The translations under genes and the position numbers were made by a program. This document shows positions 1 to 7,066 of a stretch of 64,000 bases of DNA, piece by piece (the stretch's first letter is position 1; each line of letters opens with the position of its first letter). The DNA is from Sphingomonas zeae (GTDB lineage Bacteria > Pseudomonadota > Alphaproteobacteria > Sphingomonadales > Sphingomonadaceae). The notes beneath the pieces were generated by a model. The model saw only the letters and a list, made by a program, of their open reading frames with translations, was not told the DNA's origin and did no database searches. The stretch is from positions 1 through 64,000 of the forward strand of contig NZ_JACIFA010000011.1 in NCBI RefSeq assembly GCF_014197135.1. The letters are read 5' to 3'.

Positions 1-32
1 TGCTCGTCCGTCAGCCAAAACAGGTCGCTCAT
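1..32 (-). CDS. IS5-family transposase, N-terminal start only (runs off the window)
   Basis: Only the first ten or so codons are in the window. Read on the minus strand from the ATG they give MSDLFWLTDEQ, the very conserved opening of IS5-family transposases that are common in sphingomonads and other alphaproteobacteria. The rest of the gene, including the catalytic DDE residues, lies left of position 1. The gene sits at the inner side of the element end described next, so it belongs to an insertion that has cut into the FKBP gene. Family assignment rests on the short N-terminal match alone. Confidence 0.7.
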   Translation of the reverse strand, partial: MSDLFWLTDE

Positions 33-94
33 TACCAGTCTCCTCACGGAGCCTGAATCAGATCGCGACGCTCACATCAATGGGTCCTGACCCT
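1..94 (-). mobile_element. Terminal part of an IS5-family insertion sequence
   Basis: The transposase start is preceded by about 60 bases of non-coding DNA ending near the sequence GGGTCCTGACCCTA (positions 82-95), which looks like an IS5-type terminal inverted repeat. Directly after it the reading frame of an FKBP-type prolyl isomerase begins in mid-domain, which marks the boundary between element and host gene. The exact last base is uncertain by a few nucleotides because the other end of the element and the target duplication are outside the window. Confidence 0.65.
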
Positions 95-96
95 AT

Positions 97-387
97 CTGA
101 AGGCAACGGGCGCGGTATTCGATCAAGCCATGCAGACGCCGATGCCGGTCGACGGAGTCATCCCCGGATTCTCGGAAGGATTGCAGTTGCCCGGTCGGGG
201 CGGCATCGTCCGGCTCTGCGTCCCCGCCGCCCTCGGCTATGGCGCGCAGGCCTCCGGCCCGATCCCGGCCAACGCGGACCTCGTTTTCCAGGTCGAGCTG
301 CTGGACTTCAAGACTGCCGCTGAGATCGACGCGCTGCGCAAGGCGGGGGATGCGGCCCCCACGCCACCAACCTCGTCAAAGCCCTAA
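97..387 (+). pseudogene. FKBP-type peptidyl-prolyl isomerase, C-terminal remnant cut by the IS element
   Basis: The open frame runs from the insertion boundary and encodes the C-terminal two-thirds of an FKBP domain: GAVFDQ, then PVDGVIPGFSEGLQL, then the CVPAALGYG strand and the closing VFQVELLDFK. These match the core beta strands of FKBP isomerases, which catalyse cis-trans isomerisation of X-Pro bonds, usually in the periplasm in such proteins. The first strand and any signal peptide are missing because the insertion has replaced them. The internal ATG at position 130 could start an 85-residue product, but this would lack part of the fold, so I treat the gene as broken. A GC-rich hairpin follows the stop. 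Confidence 0.75.
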
Positions 388-448
388 GCCCGACGCCAGA
401 CACGCACGATTCGGTTCGTCGGCATCGTGACGCGCAAGAACGGCACCA

Positions 449-480
449 CGCGCCCCCACTGATGGTCATCTGGGGGCGCG
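449..480 (+). terminator. GC-rich hairpin, probable terminator of the FKBP gene
   Basis: A perfect 10-bp inverted repeat (449-458 pairing with 471-480) encloses a 12-base loop, about 60 bases after the FKBP stop codon. No clear run of T follows, so intrinsic termination is likely rather than certain. Confidence 0.5.
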
Positions 481-567
481 GGTGCGGCTCCGTCCTCCGT
501 GACGGAAGAATTGGACAAGATCAACTACAGTTGTAATCATGAGCACCCAATCCGTGAGGGGGTGATT

Positions 568-1173
568 ATGACGAATTTTCATCGGACGATGCTGATGATG
601 CTGATGATGCTGTCGGGTTTCGGCCTGGCTCTGTCATCCGCCGCTCAGGCTCAGAATGCCGGCTCGCCAGACAATGCCGCCATGGCCGCGCTATTCAAGG
701 CAGATCAAGCTGTTCGCGCCGGCATCCGACCGGAACAGACGGTCGATCGCGCTTTCGTCACCAAAATGATCGCTGACGATCTGCAACGCCGGGTCGCTGC
801 ACGAAAGCTGCTGGAGGCGGAAGCGCTTCACTCGGCTGAAGATTATTATGCGGCGGCTTATATCTTCCAGCATGGCAGCACCGCTGACGATTATCTCCTG
901 GCGCACAGCCTGGCCCTGGCAGCGATCGCGCGGGGTAAGGCCGACGCCACATGGATCGCGGCGGCGACACTCGACCGCTATCTGCAAAAGATCGGGCAGA
1001 AGCAGATTTACGGAACGCAGTACATCACGGCCAAGGCGACCGGCCCGACGATGGAACCCTATGACCCGACCATCGTACCGGACAGCTTGAGAGCGGCGCT
1101 GGGCGTCCCCGGCCGCAAGGAGCAGGAGGCGCGGCTTCAGAAAATGAGGGCCATGGTGCCAACGCCGAAATGA
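568..1173 (+). CDS. Exported hypothetical protein, DUF6624-like
   Basis: The protein has 201 residues. I chose the ATG at 568 because it opens directly onto a typical signal peptide (residues 1-28, with a methionine/leucine-rich core and an ASSAAQAQ-type cleavage region). The 23 codons of open frame upstream look non-coding. The mature part carries a short pattern of QHG, then an alanine-rich helix, then LDRYLQKIGQKQIYGTQY. This resembles the DRxL-GxxQxYGTQ core of small proteins in the DUF6624 group, whose function is unknown. Location should be the periplasm. It stands alone between a terminator-like hairpin upstream and another downstream. Reality of the gene is well supported by codon use and signal peptide; function is not known. 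Confidence 0.7.
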   Translation: MTNFHRTMLMMLMMLSGFGLALSSAAQAQNAGSPDNAAMAALFKADQAVRAGIRPEQTVDRAFVTKMIADDLQRRVAARKLLEAEALHSAEDYYAAAYIFQHGSTADDYLLAHSLALAAIARGKADATWIAAATLDRYLQKIGQKQIYGTQYITAKATGPTMEPYDPTIVPDSLRAALGVPGRKEQEARLQKMRAMVPTPK

Positions 1174-1199
1174 CCTCGCCGAGCGAGCCCCGGGGCAAC

Positions 1200-1242
1200 T
1201 TGCGTCCGCCATGGCGGCTTTGTCGTTGCATGGCGGACGCAA
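1200..1242 (+). terminator. Long perfect hairpin after the exported hypothetical gene
   Basis: Fourteen bases at 1200-1213 pair perfectly with 1229-1242 around a 15-base loop, 27 bases after the stop codon at 1173. It is strong enough to end transcription, although there is no T tract. It could equally stabilise the 3' end of the transcript. Confidence 0.5.
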
Positions 1243-1284
1243 ACCGATGCAAGGCTTTGGGATCAAGCGGTTAAGGGGGCATCG

Positions 1285-2091
1285 ATGGTGAAGATTAAGG
1301 GATGGGCGCTGAGCGCTGCGGCCATCTTGATGGGCGCCCCCGCCCTTGCCGAAGACGAACCGCGCTTCTGCCCCACCCGGCCCAACCTCGGCGGGTCAAG
1401 CTGCACGACCGAGCCGGGGCGGGTCCATGTCGAGATCTCCGCGCTGGACTGGCAGCGTGACGATCAGCCGGACCAGCGAGAGGATCGTATCGTCACGGCG
1501 GACATCCTGACCCGTGTGGGGGTCGGCAAGAACACCGAGTTGCAGCTCGATTGGGTCGGCTATGGCCGGGATCGGACGCGCGACAAGACCGCAGCCGCGA
1601 CCGACACCGTGACGGGCACCGGCGACGTGACCGTCGCGATCCGCCAGCATCTGGCCGGGGGAAAAGAACAGCCCTTCTCGGCGGGCGTTCAGGTCTTCGC
1701 GACTGCGGCGACGGGCCGCTATCCCGTTGGTGCCGGCACCTGGTCGACGGGGGTCATCATCCCTGTCCAGTATGAGCTGACGAAAAAGCTCGCCATCGCC
1801 GTGACGGGGGAAGCCGATGCGGCAGCGAACCGATCCGGCCTGGGCCGGCACCTGGCCTATAGCCAGATCACCGGCCTGCGTTACAAATTTACCGAGCAGG
1901 TCACGGCCAATGCCGAACTGTCGCTGGAGCGTGACGACGACCCCGACCAGCATGAAACGCTGGCCTTGGCCGCGCTGTCAGCCGCCTGGCGGCCAGCCAA
2001 GGTCGTCCAGCTCGACATTCTGGCGGCGGCGGGCCTCAACTCTGCGGCTCCCGATCTGCGTCTCGTCACGGGTGGCGCCATCCTGTTCTGA
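1285..2091 (+). CDS. Outer-membrane beta-barrel protein, putative MetA-pathway (Phenol_MetA_deg-like) family
   Basis: The protein has 268 residues with a signal peptide (about residues 1-22, ending in APALA). The remainder is built of alternating short strands: an N-terminal segment with two cysteines (FCPTRPNLGGSSC), repeated amphipathic strands such as TELQLDWVGYGRDR and DVTVAIRQHL, and a C-terminus ending in phenylalanine (GGAILF), as expected for an outer-membrane barrel. The pattern resembles the transporter-annotated Phenol_MetA_deg family, members of which are rarely characterised. A substrate cannot be given. It lies between the exported hypothetical gene and the catalase without obvious co-transcription. 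Confidence 0.6.
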   Translation: MVKIKGWALSAAAILMGAPALAEDEPRFCPTRPNLGGSSCTTEPGRVHVEISALDWQRDDQPDQREDRIVTADILTRVGVGKNTELQLDWVGYGRDRTRDKTAAATDTVTGTGDVTVAIRQHLAGGKEQPFSAGVQVFATAATGRYPVGAGTWSTGVIIPVQYELTKKLAIAVTGEADAAANRSGLGRHLAYSQITGLRYKFTEQVTANAELSLERDDDPDQHETLALAALSAAWRPAKVVQLDILAAAGLNSAAPDLRLVTGGAILF

Positions 2092-2121
2092 CCATCCCGT
2101 TTGTGACCGGGCGGCGATGCG

Positions 2122-2144
2122 TCAAGGTCAGCACGACGCCTTGA
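2122..2144. promoter_or_regulatory. Inverted repeat upstream of the catalase gene
   Basis: TCAAGG at 2122-2127 and CCTTGA at 2139-2144 are separated by 11 bases, about 85 bases before the katE start. This could be an operator for the catalase or a weak terminator of the preceding gene; the sequence does not decide between them. Confidence 0.25.
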
Positions 2145-2226
2145 TCTATATCACTCACTTAGTTGGAGGGCGAACCGCCGATCCGCGCGTTGGGAGGAAG
2201 ATACCCCTCAACGACGGAATAGCATC

Positions 2227-4365
2227 ATGGCGAACCAGAGTACCAAGCGCGATGGCGGCAAGACGGGCGAGCCGACCCGCTATGCCGAGCCTCAGGGCCA
2301 TGGGGGAGAGACGCATCAGAGCACGGACGATGCGAGCCGCACCCTGACCACCCAGCAGGGTGTTCCCGTTGCAGACGATCAGAACAGCCTGCGCGCGGGC
2401 GAGCGCGGGCCAACGCTGCTCGAGGACTTCATCCTGCGCGAAAAGATCTTCCATTTCGACCACGAGCGCATCCCGGAGCGGGTGGTCCATGCGCGCGGTT
2501 ACGGCGCGCACGGCGTCTTCGAGCTGACCGACAGTCTGGCCGATTATACCCGCGCCGATGTGCTGAGCCAGGTCGGACAGCAGACCGAGGTGTTCGTCCG
2601 CTTCTCGACGGTCGCGGGCAACAAGGGGTCGATGGACCTGGCGCGCGACGTGCGCGGCTTTGCCGTCAAATTCTATACGAAGCAGGGCAACTGGGACATT
2701 GTCGGCAACAACATTCCGGTGTTTTTCATCCAGGACCCGATCAAGTTTCCCGACCTGGTCCATGCCGTAAAGCAGGAACCCGACCGTGCCTTTCCGCAGG
2801 CGCAGTCGGCCCACGACAATTACTGGGATTTCGCGTCCTTAAGCCCCGAGGCCTGGCACATGGTCATGTGGCAGATGTCCGACCGGACGATCCCGCGCTC
2901 GTTCCGGACCATGGAAGGCTTTGGCGTTCACAGCTTCCGGCTGGTCAATGCCGAGGGCAAGTCGACCTTCGTCAAGTTCCACTGGAAGCCGCGCCAGGGC
3001 CTGCAGTCGGTATTGTGGAACGAGGCCGTCAAGATCAACGGTGCCGATCCCGATTTTCACCGTCGCGACCTGTGGACCGCGATCGAAGGCGGCGACTTTC
3101 CGCAATGGGATTTGGGTGTCCAGCTGTTCGACCAGGAAACGGCCGACCGCCTGCCCTTCGACCATCTCGATTCGACCAAGCTGATCCCCGAGGAGGAGGT
3201 GCCCGTCCGCATCGTCGGCACGCTGACCCTCAATCGCAATGTGGACAATTTCTTCGCCGCCACCGAACAGGTCGCCTTCTGTACCCAGAACGTCGTCCCC
3301 GGCATCGACTTTTCGGATGACCCGTTGCTCCACGGGCGCAACTTCTCCTATCTCGATACGCAGCTGAAGCGGCTGGGCGGACCCAATTTCACCCACATCC
3401 CGGTCAATGCGCCGCGCTGTCCGGTGATGAATTTCCAGCAGGACGGCCATATGGCGATGCACAACCCCAAGGGGCGCGCCAATTACGAGCCGAACAGCTG
3501 GGGCGCCGATGGCGGCCCGCGCGAAAATCCGACGATCGGCTATCGCAGCTTCCCCGCCGAGGTGCAGGGGACCAAGCAGCGTATCCGCGCCGAAACCTTC
3601 GCCGACCATTACAGCCAGGCGCGGCAATTTTTCGTCAGTCAGTTGCCCATCGAACAGAAGCATATCGGCGATGCCTTGGTATTCGAACTGTCGAAGGTCG
3701 AACGGGTCGACATCCGCGCGCGCGCCGTGTCGCACCTACGGCTGATCGACGAAGGGCTGGCGGCGACGGTCGCCGATGGCCTCGGCCTCGATCTGCCCGA
3801 GCCCGCGCAGGCGGCCAAGCCGACGCTCGACCTGCCGCCCTCGTCCAAGCTCAGCATCCTTTCCAACGGCCCTGCGGACTTCAAGGGGCGCAAGATGGGT
3901 ATCCTGCTGACGGACGGCAGCCGTGCCGAGCTGTTCGCCGCCCTCACAAAGGCACTCGAAGCGGAGGGTGCGCTCTGGGAAGTCGTGGCGCCCAAGATCG
4001 GCGGGGTGACGCTGGATGACGGGACGAAAGTCGCGGCCCAGCAAAAGGTCGATGGCGGTCCCTCGGTGCTCTATGATGCCGTGGCGGTCCTGCCGTCCGA
4101 GGCGGGCGCGGCCATGCTCGCCAAGGATGCGACGGCCAAGGATTTCGTTGCCGATGCCTTTGCCCATTGCAAATTCATCGGCCACAGCGCGGCGGCCATG
4201 GGCCTGTTCGACGCGGCCGGCGTGACGGAACGGGACGAAGGCTTTGTCAGCCTCGCCAAGACCCAGGATGCCGGGGCATTCGTCAGCCAATGCCGCGCGC
4301 TACGCCTCTGGTCGCGGGAACTTGGCGTCGACCTCGATGCGGCGTCGCTTCCCCCTCAGCGCTGA
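2227..4365 (+). CDS. katE: Large-subunit (clade 2, HPII-type) catalase
   Basis: At 712 residues this is a large-subunit catalase that converts hydrogen peroxide to water and oxygen with a heme cofactor in the cytoplasm. The catalytic histidine lies in [12 protein letters not shown] (His88), the distal asparagine in [12 protein letters not shown] (about residue 161), and the proximal heme-ligand tyrosine in [10 protein letters not shown]. The extra C-terminal domain of clade 2 enzymes is present (from about residue 555, [12 protein letters not shown]), with a flavodoxin/class I amidotransferase-like fold. The long hydrophilic N-terminal arm (residues 1-50) is also typical. A purine-rich GGGAGGAAG lies about 25 bases upstream of the ATG. 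No partner genes lie nearby; an OxyR-like regulator is 22 kb away. Confidence 0.95.
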   Translation: MANQSTKRDGGKTGEPTRYAEPQGHGGETHQSTDDASRTLTTQQGVPVADDQNSLRAGERGPTLLEDFILREKIFHFDHERIPERVVHARGYGAHGVFELTDSLADYTRADVLSQVGQQTEVFVRFSTVAGNKGSMDLARDVRGFAVKFYTKQGNWDIVGNNIPVFFIQDPIKFPDLVHAVKQEPDRAFPQAQSAHDNYWDFASLSPEAWHMVMWQMSDRTIPRSFRTMEGFGVHSFRLVNAEGKSTFVKFHWKPRQGLQSVLWNEAVKINGADPDFHRRDLWTAIEGGDFPQWDLGVQLFDQETADRLPFDHLDSTKLIPEEEVPVRIVGTLTLNRNVDNFFAATEQVAFCTQNVVPGIDFSDDPLLHGRNFSYLDTQLKRLGGPNFTHIPVNAPRCPVMNFQQDGHMAMHNPKGRANYEPNSWGADGGPRENPTIGYRSFPAEVQGTKQRIRAETFADHYSQARQFFVSQLPIEQKHIGDALVFELSKVERVDIRARAVSHLRLIDEGLAATVADGLGLDLPEPAQAAKPTLDLPPSSKLSILSNGPADFKGRKMGILLTDGSRAELFAALTKALEAEGALWEVVAPKIGGVTLDDGTKVAAQQKVDGGPSVLYDAVAVLPSEAGAAMLAKDATAKDFVADAFAHCKFIGHSAAAMGLFDAAGVTERDEGFVSLAKTQDAGAFVSQCRALRLWSRELGVDLDAASLPPQR

Positions 4366-4375
4366 CGATCATGGG

Positions 4376-4405
4376 AACGGGAAGGCTTGGTCACGCCTTC
4401 CCGTT
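4376..4405 (+). terminator. Hairpin terminator after katE
   Basis: AACGGGAAGGC (4376-4386) and its exact complement (4395-4405) form an 11-bp stem with an 8-base loop, ten bases after the katE stop codon. The T content downstream is low, but position and stem strength favour a terminator. Confidence 0.6.
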
Positions 4406-4526
4406 CGACCTCGCTACAGGCCGTGACGGCCGCCGGATCGCTTGGACCGGCTTTCGCCCCGACACCTTGTGGTTCCGGCAGGTCGGAATGGGTCAGGCGA
4501 GGTGGAGGCATGGTCATGGCGGGCCT

Positions 4527-4790
4527 TCAATGCGCTCCGTCGCGGATCGGTGATGGGGTCGCCGCGTGCGGCACCAACGTGTCGGAGCTGATCTGGCTCG
4601 CATTCTGGTGTCGGCGATCGTGATGATGGGATTTGCGGCGACCGGGCTCGACGCAGGGAGTCGCATCGGCCATCGGCGCGGCCACGTCGAAGCAATCGTT
4701 GGACATGTCCCTCCCGCCCTGCGCGCCGAATGCCGGGATCGCGATCAGGCCGGTCGAGATGACAGCCATCCATAAGCAGGTGCGGCGCAT
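4527..4790 (-). CDS. Possible small exported protein
   Basis: This 87-residue frame begins with a convincing signal-peptide-like segment (MRRTCLWMAVISTGLIAIPA, with a possible cut after AFGA). A short cysteine-containing and histidine-rich hydrophilic tail follows. AAAGG lies a few bases upstream of the ATG. No family is recognised. It would be transcribed away from the response regulator gene, with the 19-bp element between the two starts, so shared control is possible. The frame could also be chance in GC-rich DNA, hence the low confidence. Confidence 0.35.
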   Translation of the reverse strand: MRRTCLWMAVISTGLIAIPAFGAQGGRDMSNDCFDVAAPMADATPCVEPGRRKSHHHDRRHQNASQISSDTLVPHAATPSPIRDGAH

Positions 4791-4852
4791 TCGGAGCCTT
4801 TCGGGTGAGTTCGCTGAGATCGGCTCCATCTCGTCCAAAAGCCGGGCTCTGC

Positions 4853-4871
4853 CGACTTAAATGAATTTCAC
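4853..4871. promoter_or_regulatory. 19-bp element, copy 1, probable response-regulator operator
   Basis: CGACTTAAATGAATTTCAC lies 52 bases before the response regulator start. A perfect reverse-complement copy lies at 6933-6951, between the kinase gene and the RND operon. The core is an imperfect palindrome (AAAT-GA-ATTT). It is AT-rich against GC-rich surroundings, as expected of a regulator site. Confidence 0.55.
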
Positions 4872-4922
4872 CTGCCGTACCGAAGCTTGGCCATGAGGCG
4901 GATGTAGGGCTATGCCGATGGC

Positions 4923-5594
4923 ATGGCTGCCATCCTGGTCATTGAAGACGACGACGCCACCGCCGCAGCGATCATGGCCGAGCTGAAGCGGCATGGCCAT
5001 GATGCCAGCCGCGCCGCCGATGGCGATACCGGTCTGGACCTTGCCACCCGTGAAGCCTTTGATGCGATCACCCTGGACCGGATGCTGCCCGGACTGGACG
5101 GCCTAACCCTGGTCGCGCGCCTGCGGGAGCGGCATATCACCATCCCCGTCCTGATGCTGAGCGCACTCAGCGATGTCGATGAGCGGATCGCGGGGCTTCG
5201 CGCGGGCGGCGACGACTATCTGACCAAGCCGTTCGACTTCGCCGAAATGGCGATGCGGGTGGAGGTGCTGCTCCGGCGGCGCGAACAAGCCGAGGCGGTG
5301 GTGCTGCGTGGCGGCGGGATCGAATGCGACCTGGTCCGCCGCATGGTCAAGGTGGACGGCGAGCCGACGCGGCTGCTGCATATGGAGTTCCGGCTGCTCG
5401 AATTCCTGATGCGCAACCAGGGAGAGGTGATGACCCGGCGGATCATCTTCGAGCGGGTCTGGGGCTATTATTTCGATCCGGGCGCCAATCTCATCAGCGT
5501 CCATATCGCCCGGCTGCGCAAGAAGATCGACCGGCCGGGTCGACCGTCGCCGATCCAGACGGTGAAGGGAGAGGGCTATCTCTTCGAGGGCTGA
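4923..5594 (+). CDS. OmpR/PhoB-family response regulator
   Basis: The protein has 223 residues. The receiver domain (1-115) has the acidic pair at Asp9/Asp10, the phosphorylation site Asp52 (ITLDRMLPG) and the conserved lysine Lys102 (YLTKPF). The C-terminal winged-helix DNA-binding domain (about 125-222) has the usual LTxxEFxLLEFLM-type start (HMEFRLLEFLMRNQG) and ends in VKGEGYLFEG. The kinase gene follows 25 bases downstream, so the pair forms one two-component system. The 19-bp element in front of this gene and in front of the downstream efflux operon suggests that the protein controls both. The signal is not known; a drug, metal or envelope stress is likely from the linked RND pump. Confidence 0.9.
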   Translation: MAAILVIEDDDATAAAIMAELKRHGHDASRAADGDTGLDLATREAFDAITLDRMLPGLDGLTLVARLRERHITIPVLMLSALSDVDERIAGLRAGGDDYLTKPFDFAEMAMRVEVLLRRREQAEAVVLRGGGIECDLVRRMVKVDGEPTRLLHMEFRLLEFLMRNQGEVMTRRIIFERVWGYYFDPGANLISVHIARLRKKIDRPGRPSPIQTVKGEGYLFEG

Positions 5595-5619
5595 CGATCC
5601 GCTGCGCTGGCGCGACGTC

Positions 5620-6936
5620 GTGCGGATCAGCACGTTCCGCCTCTCGGCGATGCTCGGGGCCGTGTTCGTCATCGGGCTGATCGCGATGCTGGGCGTGGTC
5701 TATGTCGCGACCGCACGCGATCTGACCGCGCGCAGCGACCGAATCCTCCATGCCACCGCACAACGCCTGTTGCAGGTTCCCGCCGACCAATTGCCCGATC
5801 GCATCCGGTACGAGCTGCGGCGCGACCGGGCCGGTTTCAACTATCTGTCGCTGGTCGCGGCCGACGGTACCCTGGTCGTCGGCAATGTCCGCCTGCTGCA
5901 CCCGCTGCCCCCTGGCCATCCGGTCGATGCCGAAAGCCGATCACGGGGGCCTTTCCGCCTGGTCGCGCTGCGCACACGCGAGGGCGAGACGCTGCTGGTC
6001 GGGCGCGACATCAGCCTGCTGCGCGACCTGCGCCATACCATCCTGGAAACATTGACGGTCAGCGGCCTGCTGACCCTGCTCTGCGTCGCAGCGGCGGCGA
6101 TCGGGTTCAGTCGGGCACCGCTCCGCCGGGTCCGTGCGCTGCAACGGGCCAGCCGGGAGATCGCGGCGGGCGATTTCTCGGTGCGGATGCCCATCGCGGG
6201 ACGACATGACGAACTCGACCAGTTCGCGACGACGGTGAACGCCACGGTCGCGGAGGTCGGCCGCGTCGTCGCCCAGGTCAAGGGTGCGACCGATGCCATC
6301 GCCCATGATCTGCGCACCCCCCTGACCCGCGTCCGCGCGACCCTCAACGCCCTCCACCACCGGCCCCATGACGCGACCGAAGTGGCGGCCGGAATCCGGC
6401 AGGCGACCACCGATCTTGACCTGGTGCTGGAGCGGTTCGCCGCCTTGTTGCGCATCTCGGAACTGGAAGCAGGCCGGCGGCGGGCCGGGTTCCGCTCGGT
6501 CGATCTGGGCAAGCTCGTCGCGCAGGTCGCCGAACTCTACGAGCCGCTGGCGGAGGATCGCGCGATCACCCTGTCGGTCGCGACCCGGTCCTGGTCGGTC
6601 GAAGGCGACGACAAGCTGCTGTTCGAGGCGCTCAGCAACCTGCTCGACAATGCCATCAAGTTCGGACGTCCCGGCGGCCGGGTCGAGATTGCCCTGATCG
6701 AGGATGAGCGCGGCGACGCCATAGAGGTCCGTGACGACGGACCCGGCATTCCGCCCGAAGAGCGCGATGCGGTGCTTCGTCGTTTCCACCGGGGACAGGG
6801 CGTGCAGGAGATCGCCGGCAGCGGCCTGGGCCTGAGCGTTGTCGTAGCGATCCTGCACCTGCACGGTCTTCGCCTGGATCTGTCCGATGCCCGCCCGGGC
6901 CTTTGCGTGCGGATCTCGCTTCCCCGGCGCGAGTGA
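5620..6936 (+). CDS. Membrane sensor histidine kinase
   Basis: The protein has 438 residues and starts with GTG. Two membrane helices (about residues 8-30 and 143-164) enclose a periplasmic domain of some 110 residues. A HAMP linker follows (about 165-218), then a HisKA domain with the phospho-accepting His229 (IAHDLRTPLTR) and a complete ATP-binding domain with the N box (NLLDNAIKFG), G1 box (DDGPGIPPEER) and G2 box (GSGLGLSVV). It is the partner of the response regulator just upstream. The element at 6933-6951 begins three bases before the end of the coding sequence, within the last codons. The start could lie a few codons upstream, as the frame is open there. Confidence 0.88.
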   Translation: MRISTFRLSAMLGAVFVIGLIAMLGVVYVATARDLTARSDRILHATAQRLLQVPADQLPDRIRYELRRDRAGFNYLSLVAADGTLVVGNVRLLHPLPPGHPVDAESRSRGPFRLVALRTREGETLLVGRDISLLRDLRHTILETLTVSGLLTLLCVAAAAIGFSRAPLRRVRALQRASREIAAGDFSVRMPIAGRHDELDQFATTVNATVAEVGRVVAQVKGATDAIAHDLRTPLTRVRATLNALHHRPHDATEVAAGIRQATTDLDLVLERFAALLRISELEAGRRRAGFRSVDLGKLVAQVAELYEPLAEDRAITLSVATRSWSVEGDDKLLFEALSNLLDNAIKFGRPGGRVEIALIEDERGDAIEVRDDGPGIPPEERDAVLRRFHRGQGVQEIAGSGLGLSVVVAILHLHGLRLDLSDARPGLCVRISLPRRE

Positions 6937-6951
6937 AATTCATTTAAGTCG
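6933..6951. promoter_or_regulatory. 19-bp element, copy 2, in inverted orientation, ahead of the RND operon
   Basis: This is the exact reverse complement of the element at 4853-4871. It straddles the end of the kinase gene and lies about 116 bases upstream of the RND permease start, a reasonable operator or activator position for that operon. Confidence 0.55.
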
Positions 6952-7066
6952 CTTGTGCCCCCGAATGGCGCGATGAGCACCCGTCGGCGACGCGCTGCGG
7001 GTTCCCCACCCCCTGATCCCCGCGCCGTCGCCGATACCGCCCATCCCTGACGGTCACGGGACGCCC

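Larger units (their letters stand above)
4406..4922. other. Gap between katE and the response regulator gene
   Basis: This stretch holds no clearly coding sequence on the plus strand. On the minus strand there is one small candidate gene (4527-4790, listed separately), and next to the response regulator lies one copy of a 19-bp element (4853-4871). Codon structure elsewhere in the gap looks random. Confidence 0.5.

Noticed and set aside
4387-4623. A 78-codon frame after katE
   Set aside because: It starts within the terminator hairpin, has no ribosome site and its translation has no coding character.
4853-6951. The two-component genes as cargo of a transposon with 19-bp terminal repeats
   Set aside because: No transposase lies between the repeats, no target duplication is seen at their outer ends, one copy overlaps the kinase coding end, and the positions suit operators.
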